From SG-bin7 sp964498095 (GTDB taxonomy: Bacteria > Bdellovibrionota > Bdellovibrionia > Bdellovibrionales > SG-bin7): DNA of 64,000 bases. A model generated the notes under the pieces. That model was not told the DNA's origin. It worked only from the letters and a program-made list of their open reading frames with translations, and ran no database searches. This document shows positions 50,963-59,702 of the stretch, in pieces (the stretch's first letter is position 1; each line of letters begins with the position of its first letter). The stretch spans positions 1 to 64,000 of the forward strand of contig CAZCFY010000013.1 of NCBI GenBank assembly GCA_964498095.1, in the 5' to 3' direction. The translations under genes were made by a program, and so were the position numbers.

Positions 50963-52630
50963 ATGCGAAATAAAATCCTTTCATTCTCAGTAGTTACATT
51001 ATTAATTAATTTCACTTTTTCAGTCTCACGGGCCACGCCAGCAAGCGGCCAAAAAATCATGATTGCGGCAGCCTCCCAATACGCCGTGGATTATGGAAAG
51101 GAAATTTCAAAAAAGGGCGGCAACGTCATTGATGTGGCTTGCGCCGTCGCACTTACAATGTCGGTCTCGAATCCTTATTTTGCTTCGCTGGGCGGCGGCG
51201 GCTTTGTTGTTTTCCGTGTTGGCAAAACCACAGAAGCTTTGGACTTTCGCGAGATGGCTCCGGGACGGACTAATCCCGATTTTTACGAAAATAAAACCAA
51301 AGATAGCTCCGTATACGGTGGCGCTGCCGTTGGCGTGCCGGGACTTCTCAAAGGTTATTATGAGCTTCACAAAAAATACGGCAAACTCCCCTGGGCCGAG
51401 ATTATGGCCGGCCCCGTTCGCTTAGCCGCGAAAGGTTTTGAGATTACCAATGAACTTTATGACCGCACCGAAGATTTCAAAGGAAAATTTAATCCTTATG
51501 GACTAACACATTTTTTTAAACAATCGGCGGTGCCTTACCGGCCTGGCGAAATTTTGAAACAGCCAGGACTCGCGAAAGCATTACAAATGATCGCGAAATC
51601 AGGACCAAAAGAATTCTATGAAGGCCAGATAGCCCAAGACTTAGTCGAAGCTGTCGCTAAATCCGGTGGCGTATTAACATTAGACGATCTTAAGGCCTAT
51701 AAAGTGCGTTGGTTAAAACCCCTGGCTACAAATTTTATGGATTACTCCCTTTACATCATGCCGCCACCAAGTAGCGGCGGAGTTGTAATGACCACGGCTT
51801 TGAAGTTGCTGGAAATGCGCAACCTAAAAAATGTAAAACCACAAAGTTTAGACGAACTTCACCTCCTAGGCGAAATATTTCACCGCGCCTTTCGCGGCCG
51901 CGCGCTTTTGGGCGATCCCGACTTCAACAGTAACCCCATCCAGCAACTTTTATCGCCAGCCAATATTTTATCACTAAACAATACCATCAACCCCGACAAA
52001 AAAGTGCAGCTGCAACCGGCCGAAAAAGAGGACCGCCCCCAACCGACAGAGAGCACGGAGACAACCCATCTTTCCATCTTAACTTCTGCCGGGGATGCCG
52101 TAGCAATGACCATTACTCTGAATGGCTCCTATGGCTCCGGCGTGACATCGAAAAAATTTGGCATCGTTTTAAATAACGAAATGGACGATTTTACCACGCG
52201 GCCTAAGGAGCCAAATATTTACGGGCTCGTACAGGGCACAGCCAATAAAGTGGAACCCGGAAAAAGACCGCTGAGTTCCATGACTCCAACTTTGGTAGAA
52301 AAAAATGGAAAAATTGTTCTCGTCGTTGGCGCTCAGGGGGGACCAAGAATTATTTCCTCCGTCACGCAAGTCATTCACCGCGTGCTGGTTAACAATTATA
52401 ATATTGAAGAGGCTATTCACACGCCCCGAATCCATGCCCAATTCCTACCACCGATAATTTATTTGGACCAAAAGCGCTGGCCGCCAGAAATCTTTGAAGG
52501 GTTAAGGCAGCGCGGGCATCAAGTCGAAGAGGGCTGGATGGGCCGGGTTTATGGAGTATATCTGACCTCTAAAGGTTTACTCGAAGGCGCGCACGACAAC
52601 CGCGTCGAAGGCGCCAGCGGCGGCTACTGA
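50963..52630 (+). CDS. ggt: gamma-glutamyltransferase
   Basis: A 555-residue periplasmic Ntn-hydrolase that cleaves gamma-glutamyl bonds of glutathione. A signal peptide (residues 1-24) is followed by ASQYAVDYGKEISKKGGNVIDVACAVALTMSV, the substrate-binding LDFREMAPGR and the autoprocessing site TESTETTHLSILTSAG with the nucleophilic Thr near residue 370. After this come ITLNGSYGSGV, LNNEMDDF, PLSSMTPT and GAQGGPRIISS. Length and motifs are normal. Its 3' end overlaps the convergent CDF gene by 7 bp. Confidence 0.94.
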   Translation: MRNKILSFSVVTLLINFTFSVSRATPASGQKIMIAAASQYAVDYGKEISKKGGNVIDVACAVALTMSVSNPYFASLGGGGFVVFRVGKTTEALDFREMAPGRTNPDFYENKTKDSSVYGGAAVGVPGLLKGYYELHKKYGKLPWAEIMAGPVRLAAKGFEITNELYDRTEDFKGKFNPYGLTHFFKQSAVPYRPGEILKQPGLAKALQMIAKSGPKEFYEGQIAQDLVEAVAKSGGVLTLDDLKAYKVRWLKPLATNFMDYSLYIMPPPSSGGVVMTTALKLLEMRNLKNVKPQSLDELHLLGEIFHRAFRGRALLGDPDFNSNPIQQLLSPANILSLNNTINPDKKVQLQPAEKEDRPQPTESTETTHLSILTSAGDAVAMTITLNGSYGSGVTSKKFGIVLNNEMDDFTTRPKEPNIYGLVQGTANKVEPGKRPLSSMTPTLVEKNGKIVLVVGAQGGPRIISSVTQVIHRVLVNNYNIEEAIHTPRIHAQFLPPIIYLDQKRWPPEIFEGLRQRGHQVEEGWMGRVYGVYLTSKGLLEGAHDNRVEGASGGY

Positions 52631-53625
52631 TACTCATCAGATTCGGTGGGCGAAACAAATTCCTCAAAGGTCGCGGGCTTTCGCTGAACAAATTGCTCGC
52701 GACGAACCGGGCAAAATTCGTAATCGCAAACGCGGCAGTAAGCGCGTCGGCAGGGGTCCATGTGAAAATGGATTTCTCCCTCGTACGGATATGTCTTTAT
52801 AACTAAATTTTCGAAATGGTTGGTTTCTTCGTGCGCTTTTTCAACGGTCCAAAATTCCGGTAACACGACATGCGCATCGATATGATGATAATTCCCGGAA
52901 CGCATAATCCGCGTATGATGAACACGTATAATTCCCGGAAACCAGTTATCGGTAAAACTTTTTAATAATTGTTGCAATAGACTTCGATCCTCGCGGTCAA
53001 CCAGTGAACTAAAGGCATCGTAGACCACCTTTCCACCTGTAAACCCAAGGTAACACGCGACGACAATTGCCGTTGCGGGATCGATCCAAATTTTTCCGGT
53101 TACCCGCACCAACACAAGTCCAAGAAATACGCCAACGCTTGTCACCACATCCGACAAAACGTGTTTTGCACTAGCCTCTAAGGCCACCGACTTATGACGT
53201 TTACCGGAATAGCGCAAATGCAAACCCAATATTAAATTCATGACTGCTGCGATCATCACGACAAAAATACCACGGTCCAAATTCTTAAGTTCGCTACCGT
53301 TAATTAATGCATCGATAGCTTCAAATACAATGAGAATGCCGGCGAAGGTAATCAACCCCCCTTCGAAGGCGGCCGAAAAAAACTCAAATTTTCCATGACC
53401 ATAAGGGTGTTCACGGTCGGCGGGCTTTGCCGTAGCCAAAATAACTAATAAGGCCACGAACGCTGCGGCCACATTGACGATAGTTTCCATGGCGTCAGAA
53501 AAAACAGCCTCCGAACGCGTAATAAAATATCCCCAAAATTTTAGACCTAATAGAAACGCACTCGTTGACAGGGAGATGAGTCCCGAATGAAATCTATGGC
53601 GCTTTTCAAGTTGCTCTAATTCCAT
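52624..53625 (-). CDS. cation diffusion facilitator (zinc/iron-type) with Cys-rich tail
   Basis: From the ATG at 53623-53625 this is a 333-residue inner-membrane metal/proton antiporter; a GTG at 53640 would add five residues. Features are SDAMETIVNVAAAFVALLV (first metal site), HPYGHGKFEFFSAAFEGGLI, a second site HVLSDVVTSVGVFLG and a cytoplasmic C-terminal domain with HHIDAHVVLPEFWTVEKAHEE. A C-terminal extension holds four Cys (PCRRAYCRVCDYEFCPVRR), unusual for CDF proteins and possibly a metal sensor. It overlaps the esterase gene by 10 bp. Confidence 0.9.
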   Translation of the reverse strand: MELEQLEKRHRFHSGLISLSTSAFLLGLKFWGYFITRSEAVFSDAMETIVNVAAAFVALLVILATAKPADREHPYGHGKFEFFSAAFEGGLITFAGILIVFEAIDALINGSELKNLDRGIFVVMIAAVMNLILGLHLRYSGKRHKSVALEASAKHVLSDVVTSVGVFLGLVLVRVTGKIWIDPATAIVVACYLGFTGGKVVYDAFSSLVDREDRSLLQQLLKSFTDNWFPGIIRVHHTRIMRSGNYHHIDAHVVLPEFWTVEKAHEETNHFENLVIKTYPYEGEIHFHMDPCRRAYCRVCDYEFCPVRREQFVQRKPATFEEFVSPTESDEYQ

Positions 53626-54656
53626 TTTTTCTTCAACCACGTGTAAAGGTTAGGGCGAAGTTTTGAAAGATCAAAATGACCGCCGCCAAACTCTTCATAT
53701 TTTACCGGAACACCGAGCTTTTTAAAAGTTTTCACCAGCTTTCGCGCCCCAAAATTCAAGAAAAACTCGTCTCTTCGTCCAGCTCCAAGGTAAATTCCCG
53801 CTAAATTGCGTACGTTCCTTCCTCTTTGTACTAAAAACGTGAGCGGATCCTTTGACTTCCAAAGTTTTAGAACCTTACTGCGCCACTTTCCCGTATCTAA
53901 ATCCAAGGGAAAATTTATTTTTGTCTTACCTTCGGCGCTATAACAGGCCGCCATCGCCAGGCCGTTTAAAATTTGATGCTGCCGCTGCCCGTTCTTTGGG
54001 GGATTTTCGCTAATCTTTTTAACGGCGGACTTAAATCCACCAGACTCGGAAATAAATTGAGCGGCCGCTAACAAATCCTGAAAGTAGCAACTTTCAAAAT
54101 CACAATCGGGCGCAAGCGCGGCCGCATAGCCAAAAATTTTTGGATATTTACTGGCTAAATGGAGCGCCCCATATCCACCACTCGACGTTCCAGTGACACA
54201 CCAATACTCCGCTTCCGTGCGAACGGGATAATACTTTTTAACCGCGGGAATAAGCTCTTCGATTATATAACTTTCGTAATTACCCGTCGCCGGGCTATTT
54301 AAGAATTGCGAACCGCCCAACCGCGTAAGCGCATCAACAAATACGTAAACAGCGGCCGGGGCCTGCTTCTTTTCGACTAACTTGTCCAGTTGCTGCAAAT
54401 GGTTCTCTTCGCCATTACGGTTAAGTGCCACGGCATAAGGCCCATTGCCAGTAAAACCAGAAAGCACAATTACGACTGGAAAGCCCTTTTTTGAGAAACC
54501 CGGTTTTTTTGGAATCATTACCGGGTTAAACCTTAGATGGGGGTCCTTCAAAGCGTTTCGCTTTAAAAGCTGGCTTTCACAAACCAAGGTCTCCAAATTA
54601 AAGTTTTTGAGCGCGTACGTCCATATGTTTTGTTTGCGGGTAATCTTCACGGTCAC
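53616..54656 (-). CDS. putative esterase (alpha/beta hydrolase, S-formylglutathione hydrolase-like)
   Basis: A 346-residue predicted cytoplasmic esterase of the esterase D type. It has VVIVLSGFTGNGPYA near residue 60, YVFVDALTRLGGSQF, the elbow WCVTGTSSGGYGALHLASKYP near 155 (nucleophile Ser in GTSSGG), APDCDF, and the likely Asp and His in AGRRDEFFLNF and FGGGHFDLSKL near 330. The substrate is unknown. Its 3' end overlaps the CDF transporter gene, so the two are coupled. The znuC-like gene diverges upstream. Confidence 0.82.
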   Translation of the reverse strand: MTVKITRKQNIWTYALKNFNLETLVCESQLLKRNALKDPHLRFNPVMIPKKPGFSKKGFPVVIVLSGFTGNGPYAVALNRNGEENHLQQLDKLVEKKQAPAAVYVFVDALTRLGGSQFLNSPATGNYESYIIEELIPAVKKYYPVRTEAEYWCVTGTSSGGYGALHLASKYPKIFGYAAALAPDCDFESCYFQDLLAAAQFISESGGFKSAVKKISENPPKNGQRQHQILNGLAMAACYSAEGKTKINFPLDLDTGKWRSKVLKLWKSKDPLTFLVQRGRNVRNLAGIYLGAGRRDEFFLNFGARKLVKTFKKLGVPVKYEEFGGGHFDLSKLRPNLYTWLKKKWN

Positions 54657-54667
54657 ACCTTAAAATA

Positions 54668-54703
54668 TGCAAAATTTACAGCAGCTTGGATACCTATTTT
54701 GCA
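54668..54703. promoter_or_regulatory. inverted repeat in the esterase/znuC divergent region
   Basis: TGCAAAAT (54668-54675) and ATTTTGCA (54696-54703) are perfect complements with a 20-base spacer, lying 31 bp upstream of the znuC-like start. It could be an operator for the metal-transport genes, but I could not match it to a known Zur box. Confidence 0.35.
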
Positions 54704-54733
54704 GTCCTACAAGTTCAGCTATACCGTATAAGG

Positions 54734-55447
54734 ATGCAATTCGTAGAAATCAAGAATCTTTCTGTCGGTTACAACGGTAATTTGGTTTTAAGTCATTTTG
54801 ACCTAACCGTAAACGCTGGCGAATTTATATCGATCATTGGACCAAATGGCGCGGGAAAGACAACGCTTTTTAAGACACTCATGGGACTTTTGCCCATCCG
54901 CGCGGGATCCGTAAAAATATTTGATAAGGTAAATCCACCGCCGCAGGAACTTTCGCAAAAAATCGGCTACGTTCCACAAAAAATTTCGGTCGATAAGAAT
55001 ATTCCGATCTCGGTTAAAGAGTTTTTGAATTTAAAACCGCGAGTCGGTATGACTCCCGAAGAAGTGGACGACTTGAAAGCAACTTTAGGAATAAGTGCCC
55101 TCGAAAACCGGTGCCTGGGGGCTTTATCAACAGGTGAACAACAGCGCGTATTTTTAACCTTCGCACTCATGGGTAAACCCAAGTTAATTTTATTAGATGA
55201 AAGCCTCGAAGGAATCGATATGGGCGGCCAGTCACGCATTTATAATTTTTTGAATCAACTTACCAAAAGTGGCTGTAGCATTATTCTTATTTCTCACGAT
55301 ATTTCGGCAGTATCCCAGTGGTCTAATCGTGTCGTGTGCGTTGGCCAAAGAAAAATTTATGACGGCGATCCAAAGTCGCCGGAGTTCCACAAATGTTTAC
55401 ATCAAATTTACGGCGAAAAGAGCTTTATCCATGACCATCATCACTGA
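54734..55447 (+). CDS. znuC: metal (zinc/manganese) ABC transporter ATP-binding protein
   Basis: A 237-residue ATPase of the ZnuC/MntB group, starting at ATG 54734. Walker A IIGPNGAGKTTLFK (about 35), Q-loop KIGYVPQKISVDKNIPISV, signature LSTGEQQRVFLTF and Walker B PKLILLDESLEG are intact, as is the H-loop LISHDI. The protein ends in FIHDHHH, a His cluster that could sense or bind zinc. It overlaps the permease gene by 17 bp. No substrate-binding protein (ZnuA) is adjacent. Confidence 0.87.
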   Translation: MQFVEIKNLSVGYNGNLVLSHFDLTVNAGEFISIIGPNGAGKTTLFKTLMGLLPIRAGSVKIFDKVNPPPQELSQKIGYVPQKISVDKNIPISVKEFLNLKPRVGMTPEEVDDLKATLGISALENRCLGALSTGEQQRVFLTFALMGKPKLILLDESLEGIDMGGQSRIYNFLNQLTKSGCSIILISHDISAVSQWSNRVVCVGQRKIYDGDPKSPEFHKCLHQIYGEKSFIHDHHH

Positions 55448-56222
55448 GTTTTCTCCAATTATCGTCGCACTTCTTTGTGGAATTACCTGTGGAATACTTG
55501 GGCCATTTTTTGTTTGGCGAAATCTAAGTTTTTTAGGCGATGCACTCTCCCACAGCTGCTTAACACCACTGGCTATCGCCGCAGCGCTGGGAATTTCTCC
55601 CTTAATTATCCTCTTACCTTTTAATTTGGTACTCGCGGTGATGTTGTCGTTCCTAGCCGTCCGCCGGCCACTAAATTTAGATTCTTATATTTCCGTTTTG
55701 TTTGCTGGTTTTTTGGGGTTGGGGCTTTTGATTTCGCATTTTGCCGGCTCTGACGGAGAAGCCCTGCTACAAATTTTGTTTGGCAACATCTTAGAGTCCT
55801 CGCCGCTTAATACTTTATTGACAATAGCGGTTTGCGCGGCGGTGGCGGGCCACCTTTACTTTTGGCGGAAAGATTTATATTTAACTCTTCTTAACCGCGA
55901 TCTCGCGGCCGTCGAGGGCGTAAGAGTGCAGTGGCATGAAATGTGGCTCATGTTATTATTAAGTTTTGTCGTAACCATAGGTATCCGGTTAATGGGAACC
56001 GTCTTGTTAACGGCGCTGATCGTAACTCCCACGGTTGTCGCCCGCGTATTTGCGCGCGATTTACGCTCCTTATTTGTTATAGCAGCCACGCTGGGCGGAG
56101 GTTTCGCCGTACTGGGAGTCGCCAGCGCACAAAAATTTTCTCTTCCCGCAAGTGGTACTGTTGCCACCCTTTGCCTGATGAGTTTTTTAGTTAGTTTGCG
56201 GTTTAAACCGCGCATCGCCTAA
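55431..56222 (+). CDS. znuB: metal ABC transporter permease
   Basis: A 263-residue permease with about eight membrane segments, beginning MTIITEFSPIIVALLCGITCGILGPFFVWRNLSFLGDALSHS, the FxxLGDALSH motif of ABC-3 family zinc/manganese permeases. A later cytoplasmic coupling loop has LLNRDLAAVEGVR and ends in a hydrophobic half. It is preferred from ATG 55431; the longer frame overlaps znuC fully. Together with znuC it would import zinc or manganese, with the missing binding protein encoded elsewhere. Its stop overlaps the diguanylate cyclase gene by 4 bp. Confidence 0.87.
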   Translation: MTIITEFSPIIVALLCGITCGILGPFFVWRNLSFLGDALSHSCLTPLAIAAALGISPLIILLPFNLVLAVMLSFLAVRRPLNLDSYISVLFAGFLGLGLLISHFAGSDGEALLQILFGNILESSPLNTLLTIAVCAAVAGHLYFWRKDLYLTLLNRDLAAVEGVRVQWHEMWLMLLLSFVVTIGIRLMGTVLLTALIVTPTVVARVFARDLRSLFVIAATLGGGFAVLGVASAQKFSLPASGTVATLCLMSFLVSLRFKPRIA

Positions 56223-57181
56223 GCTTTTTTAACACTTCCACCCTGCGATTCGGGGGCAAAATAATTGACGCAGTTTCGGCCCGAGTTTTTTGACTTGTAG
56301 AGGGCTAAATCAGCGGTTCGCACCAGGTCTTTACCTTCAGCATTTGCGCCTGTTCCATCAAAAGTTGTAAAGCCAAAGCTCGCGGTAATACTGATGGACT
56401 GATGTTTATTCTTAAACTTATGGGCGCCAATTTTTTCGCGCAGACGCTCACAAAATACTTGCGCGCCAACGATATTGGTATCGGTCAGCACAATTAAAAA
56501 TTCGTCACCGCCGTATCGCGCGGCAAAATCAACTTGGCGGATGTTCTCGCGTACGAGACGACCTACCTCGGTCAGCACGAAGCTACCAAAAAGGTGATCG
56601 TTGTTGTCGTTCACGCGCTTAAAAAAATCTAGATCCAACATCACGACCGCCAGCCCCCGGTGAAAACGGCGCACGCGTTCGATTTCCACATCTAAGCGCT
56701 CATAAAGTGAACGCATGTTAAGCAAACCTGTTAAATCGTCGGTAGCCACAAGCTTAGATAAGTTAGAATTAGCGACCAGTAGATCATTACGAACATCGCG
56801 CATACGCAGCTGCGCATTCACTCGGGCGAGCAGTTCGGAGGGATGAAATGGCTTTCCCAAATAATCGTCGGCCCCCGCGTTTAACCCTTTTACGATATCC
56901 TCTACTTTTTTGTGATTGGAAAGAAAGATTACGGAAATATATTTTTCAAGCGCACGGATTTTTTTTAACGTCTCAAAGCCATCTATACCGGTCATGGCAA
57001 TATCAAGGACGACAAGGTCAATATCGTGATTTGCTAAAATTTCCAGCGCTTCTTCGCCGCCTTTTGCATAATGGATTATATTCTTTTCCCACTGCAAAAC
57101 CGAAGTGACTAGCTTTCTAGTTACTTCTTCGTCATCTACCACCAAAATGTGGCGTTCCTTAGCGTTTACTGGTCCGTCCAT
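56219..57181 (-). CDS. receiver-GGDEF diguanylate cyclase
   Basis: A 320-residue response regulator that makes cyclic di-GMP. The receiver domain (about 10-125) has LVVDDEEVTRK, phosphoacceptor Asp in LVVLDIAMTGIDGFE and the Lys in DDYLGKPF. The GGDEF domain (about 150-310) has LDLDFFKRVND, the intact active site ARYGGDEFLIVL near 245 and an upstream I-site RQVD five residues before it, so product inhibition is expected. No PilZ or phosphodiesterase lies nearby. A 9-bp inverted repeat sits just upstream. Confidence 0.93.
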   Translation of the reverse strand: MDGPVNAKERHILVVDDEEVTRKLVTSVLQWEKNIIHYAKGGEEALEILANHDIDLVVLDIAMTGIDGFETLKKIRALEKYISVIFLSNHKKVEDIVKGLNAGADDYLGKPFHPSELLARVNAQLRMRDVRNDLLVANSNLSKLVATDDLTGLLNMRSLYERLDVEIERVRRFHRGLAVVMLDLDFFKRVNDNNDHLFGSFVLTEVGRLVRENIRQVDFAARYGGDEFLIVLTDTNIVGAQVFCERLREKIGAHKFKNKHQSISITASFGFTTFDGTGANAEGKDLVRTADLALYKSKNSGRNCVNYFAPESQGGSVKKA

Positions 57182-57192
57182 GTGTCTTTCCG

Positions 57193-57223
57193 AATCTCCA
57201 GTTTAAGGAATATTCTGGAGATT
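57193..57223. promoter_or_regulatory. inverted repeat upstream of the diguanylate cyclase and leuS
   Basis: AATCTCCAG (57193-57201) and CTGGAGATT (57215-57223) are perfect 9-bp complements with a 13-base loop. The repeat begins about 12 bp before the cyclase start codon in the minus direction, so it could shield that gene's ribosome site or serve as an operator. Confidence 0.4.
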
Positions 57224-57275
57224 TACCACCCTCGCCCTATTCAAAAATCTAGTTTATTCTAGTGATTAATGGTAT

Positions 57276-59672
57276 ATGAAATTTATGTCTTATAACCATC
57301 AAACCATTGATCAAAAATGGCAGCAAAAGTGGGAAGAAGCCCAAGTCTTTAGTAGTGAAGACGCTGGTAAAAAACCTAAATTTTACGCTCTCGACATGTT
57401 TCCTTACCCGTCAGGTTTGGGATTACACGTGGGCCACATGGCGTCTTATACGCCCACTGACATCATTGCCCGCTATAAACGAACACGCGGATTTAATGTG
57501 CTTCATCCCATGGGTTACGACGCCTTTGGTTTACCGGCCGAACAATACGCGATTCAAACGGGCGTACATCCTGCGAAAACTACGAACCAGGCAATTACCA
57601 ATTTTCGCCGTCAATTAAAAACAGTTGGCTTTTCTTTTGATTGGAAGCGTGAGGTTTCTACTTGTGATCCCGCTTACTATAAGTGGACCCAGTTTATTTT
57701 CTTAAAACTTTTCGAAAAGGGCTTAGCCTATCAAAAAGAAGTTCCAGTGAATTGGTGTCCCGCATTGCGCACGGTTTTAGCCAATGAGGAAGTGGTTGAT
57801 GGCAAAAGCGAACGCGGTGGTCACCCCGTCATCCGCATGCCCATGAAGCAATGGATGTTAAAAATCACCGCCTACGCTGAGCGGTTACTTGAAGGTCTAG
57901 ATAAAATTGATTGGCCCGAACGCACCAAAGAAGGTCAAAGAAATTGGATTGGTAAAAGTGTCGGTGCGGAGATTGACTTTGTTGTCGAAGGACTTAGTGA
58001 GAAATTAAAAGTTTTTACCACACGGCCCGATACAATTTTTGGGGCCACTTTTATGGTTATTGCGCCCGAGCATTCCCTGGTAAAAAAACTTACCACTAGC
58101 GCGCAAAAATCTAAAGTTGAAGAATACTGCCGAAAAGCCGAGTCAAAAAGTGAAGTTGACCGCAAGGCAAATAAAGAAAAGACCGGAGTTTTTACCGGCA
58201 GCTACGCATTAAATCCCTTTAATAAGGAAAAAATTCCTGTTTGGGTGGCTGATTACGTTTTAATGGATTATGGCACCGGCGCGATTATGGCCGTACCGGG
58301 CCATGACGAACGCGATTTTGAGTTCGCCAAAGAGTTTGGTTTAGAAATTATTCGCGTTTTAGAAAGTGATGGCGAACTTCCATTTACGGGTGATGGTCTC
58401 CACGTAAACTCTGACTTTATTAACGGACTCGGAAAAGACGCGGCCATCAATAATGTAATCGAAAAATTGGAAAAGTCCGGCGCCGGCGTTAAAACAATAA
58501 ATTACAAGCTCCGCGACTGGCTTTTTAGCCGCCAACGCTATTGGGGAGAGCCAATCCCAGTGGTACGCTACCCCGAAAAGGGGCTTCAAGCCGTACCCAT
58601 AAATGAACTGCCTGTTCTATTACCCGACGTCGCTGATTACGAACCGTCGGAAAAAGGTGAAGCCCCTTTAGCGCGTGTTAAAGATTGGGTAAATTATAAA
58701 GGCGAGGCCGCGCGTGAAACCGATACTATGCCGGGTTCCGCAGGATCTTCGTGGTACTTTTTACGCTATTGTGATCCTCTTAACGATAAAGCTCCTTTTG
58801 ATTTTGCGAAGCAAAAATATTGGATGCCGGTCGATCTTTATGTCGGCGGCCCCGAGCATACTGTGGGTCATTTACTTTATTCGCGCTTTTGGCAAAAAGT
58901 TTTATTTGATGCGGGCCTAGTTTCTCATGACGAGCCCTTTCAAAGACTCGTCCATCAAGGATTAATTCTCGGGCCTGACGGCGAAAAGATGTCTAAATCC
59001 CGCGGCAATGTCGTAAACATCGATGAAACCCGCGAGAAATATGGGGCCGACGCCGCTCGTGTGTATGTTTCTTTTATGGGACCACTAGAAAAAGATAAAC
59101 CCTGGTCAGAGACTGGTATTGAAGGCGTACGAAGATTTTTAGAAAGAGTGTGGCGCCTTGCCGTTAACGAAAATCAGGGCTCCCTAGCCAATGATGAAAC
59201 TTTATCCGAAAATTTAAACCGGCTCTTACATAAGACTATCAAAAAGGTGACGGAAGATATTGAGACCTTAAACTTCAACACGGCCATTAGTGCTATGATG
59301 ATTTTGGTCAATGAAGCTTATAAAGAAAACTGCAAGTCTCGGCAGCTATTACTGCCGCTTATTCAGCTTCTAAGTCCATTTGCTCCCCATGTCGCCGAAG
59401 AAGTTTGGTCCATTTGTGGCGGTAAAGGCTTTGTGAGCGTAGCGCCCTGGCCAGAGTACGATAAATCTCTGGTAATTGACGACGTCGTTGAGCTGGGAGT
59501 GCAGATAAACGGTAAAACACGGGGAACAATTCAAATTTCACCTACGGCCGACGAAAATACGGCGTTGACACTGACTCGCGGCAATACTAGTTTGGCCAAG
59601 CATTTGGACGGCAAAACAGTCGTAAAAGTAATTTACAAAGCAGGAAAAATTCTCAACATTATTATAAAGTAA
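57276..59672 (+). CDS. leuS: leucyl-tRNA synthetase
   Basis: A 798-residue class I synthetase that charges tRNA-Leu. The HIGH-like motif is FPYPSGLGLHVGHMASYTPTDIIAR (about 43-67), the CP1 editing domain has TTRPDTIFGATFMVIAPEH near 248, and KMSKS is GEKMSKSRGNVV near 570, with the anticodon-binding helices and a C-terminal domain after it. It is slightly shorter than E. coli LeuRS (860). ATG 57276 or 57285 could be the start. No T-box or leader peptide was recognised. speA follows 31 bp downstream. Confidence 0.97.
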   Translation: MKFMSYNHQTIDQKWQQKWEEAQVFSSEDAGKKPKFYALDMFPYPSGLGLHVGHMASYTPTDIIARYKRTRGFNVLHPMGYDAFGLPAEQYAIQTGVHPAKTTNQAITNFRRQLKTVGFSFDWKREVSTCDPAYYKWTQFIFLKLFEKGLAYQKEVPVNWCPALRTVLANEEVVDGKSERGGHPVIRMPMKQWMLKITAYAERLLEGLDKIDWPERTKEGQRNWIGKSVGAEIDFVVEGLSEKLKVFTTRPDTIFGATFMVIAPEHSLVKKLTTSAQKSKVEEYCRKAESKSEVDRKANKEKTGVFTGSYALNPFNKEKIPVWVADYVLMDYGTGAIMAVPGHDERDFEFAKEFGLEIIRVLESDGELPFTGDGLHVNSDFINGLGKDAAINNVIEKLEKSGAGVKTINYKLRDWLFSRQRYWGEPIPVVRYPEKGLQAVPINELPVLLPDVADYEPSEKGEAPLARVKDWVNYKGEAARETDTMPGSAGSSWYFLRYCDPLNDKAPFDFAKQKYWMPVDLYVGGPEHTVGHLLYSRFWQKVLFDAGLVSHDEPFQRLVHQGLILGPDGEKMSKSRGNVVNIDETREKYGADAARVYVSFMGPLEKDKPWSETGIEGVRRFLERVWRLAVNENQGSLANDETLSENLNRLLHKTIKKVTEDIETLNFNTAISAMMILVNEAYKENCKSRQLLLPLIQLLSPFAPHVAEEVWSICGGKGFVSVAPWPEYDKSLVIDDVVELGVQINGKTRGTIQISPTADENTALTLTRGNTSLAKHLDGKTVVKVIYKAGKILNIIIK

Positions 59673-59702
59673 TTTTAAAAGATTTTAAAATAGTGGAGAA
59701 AT

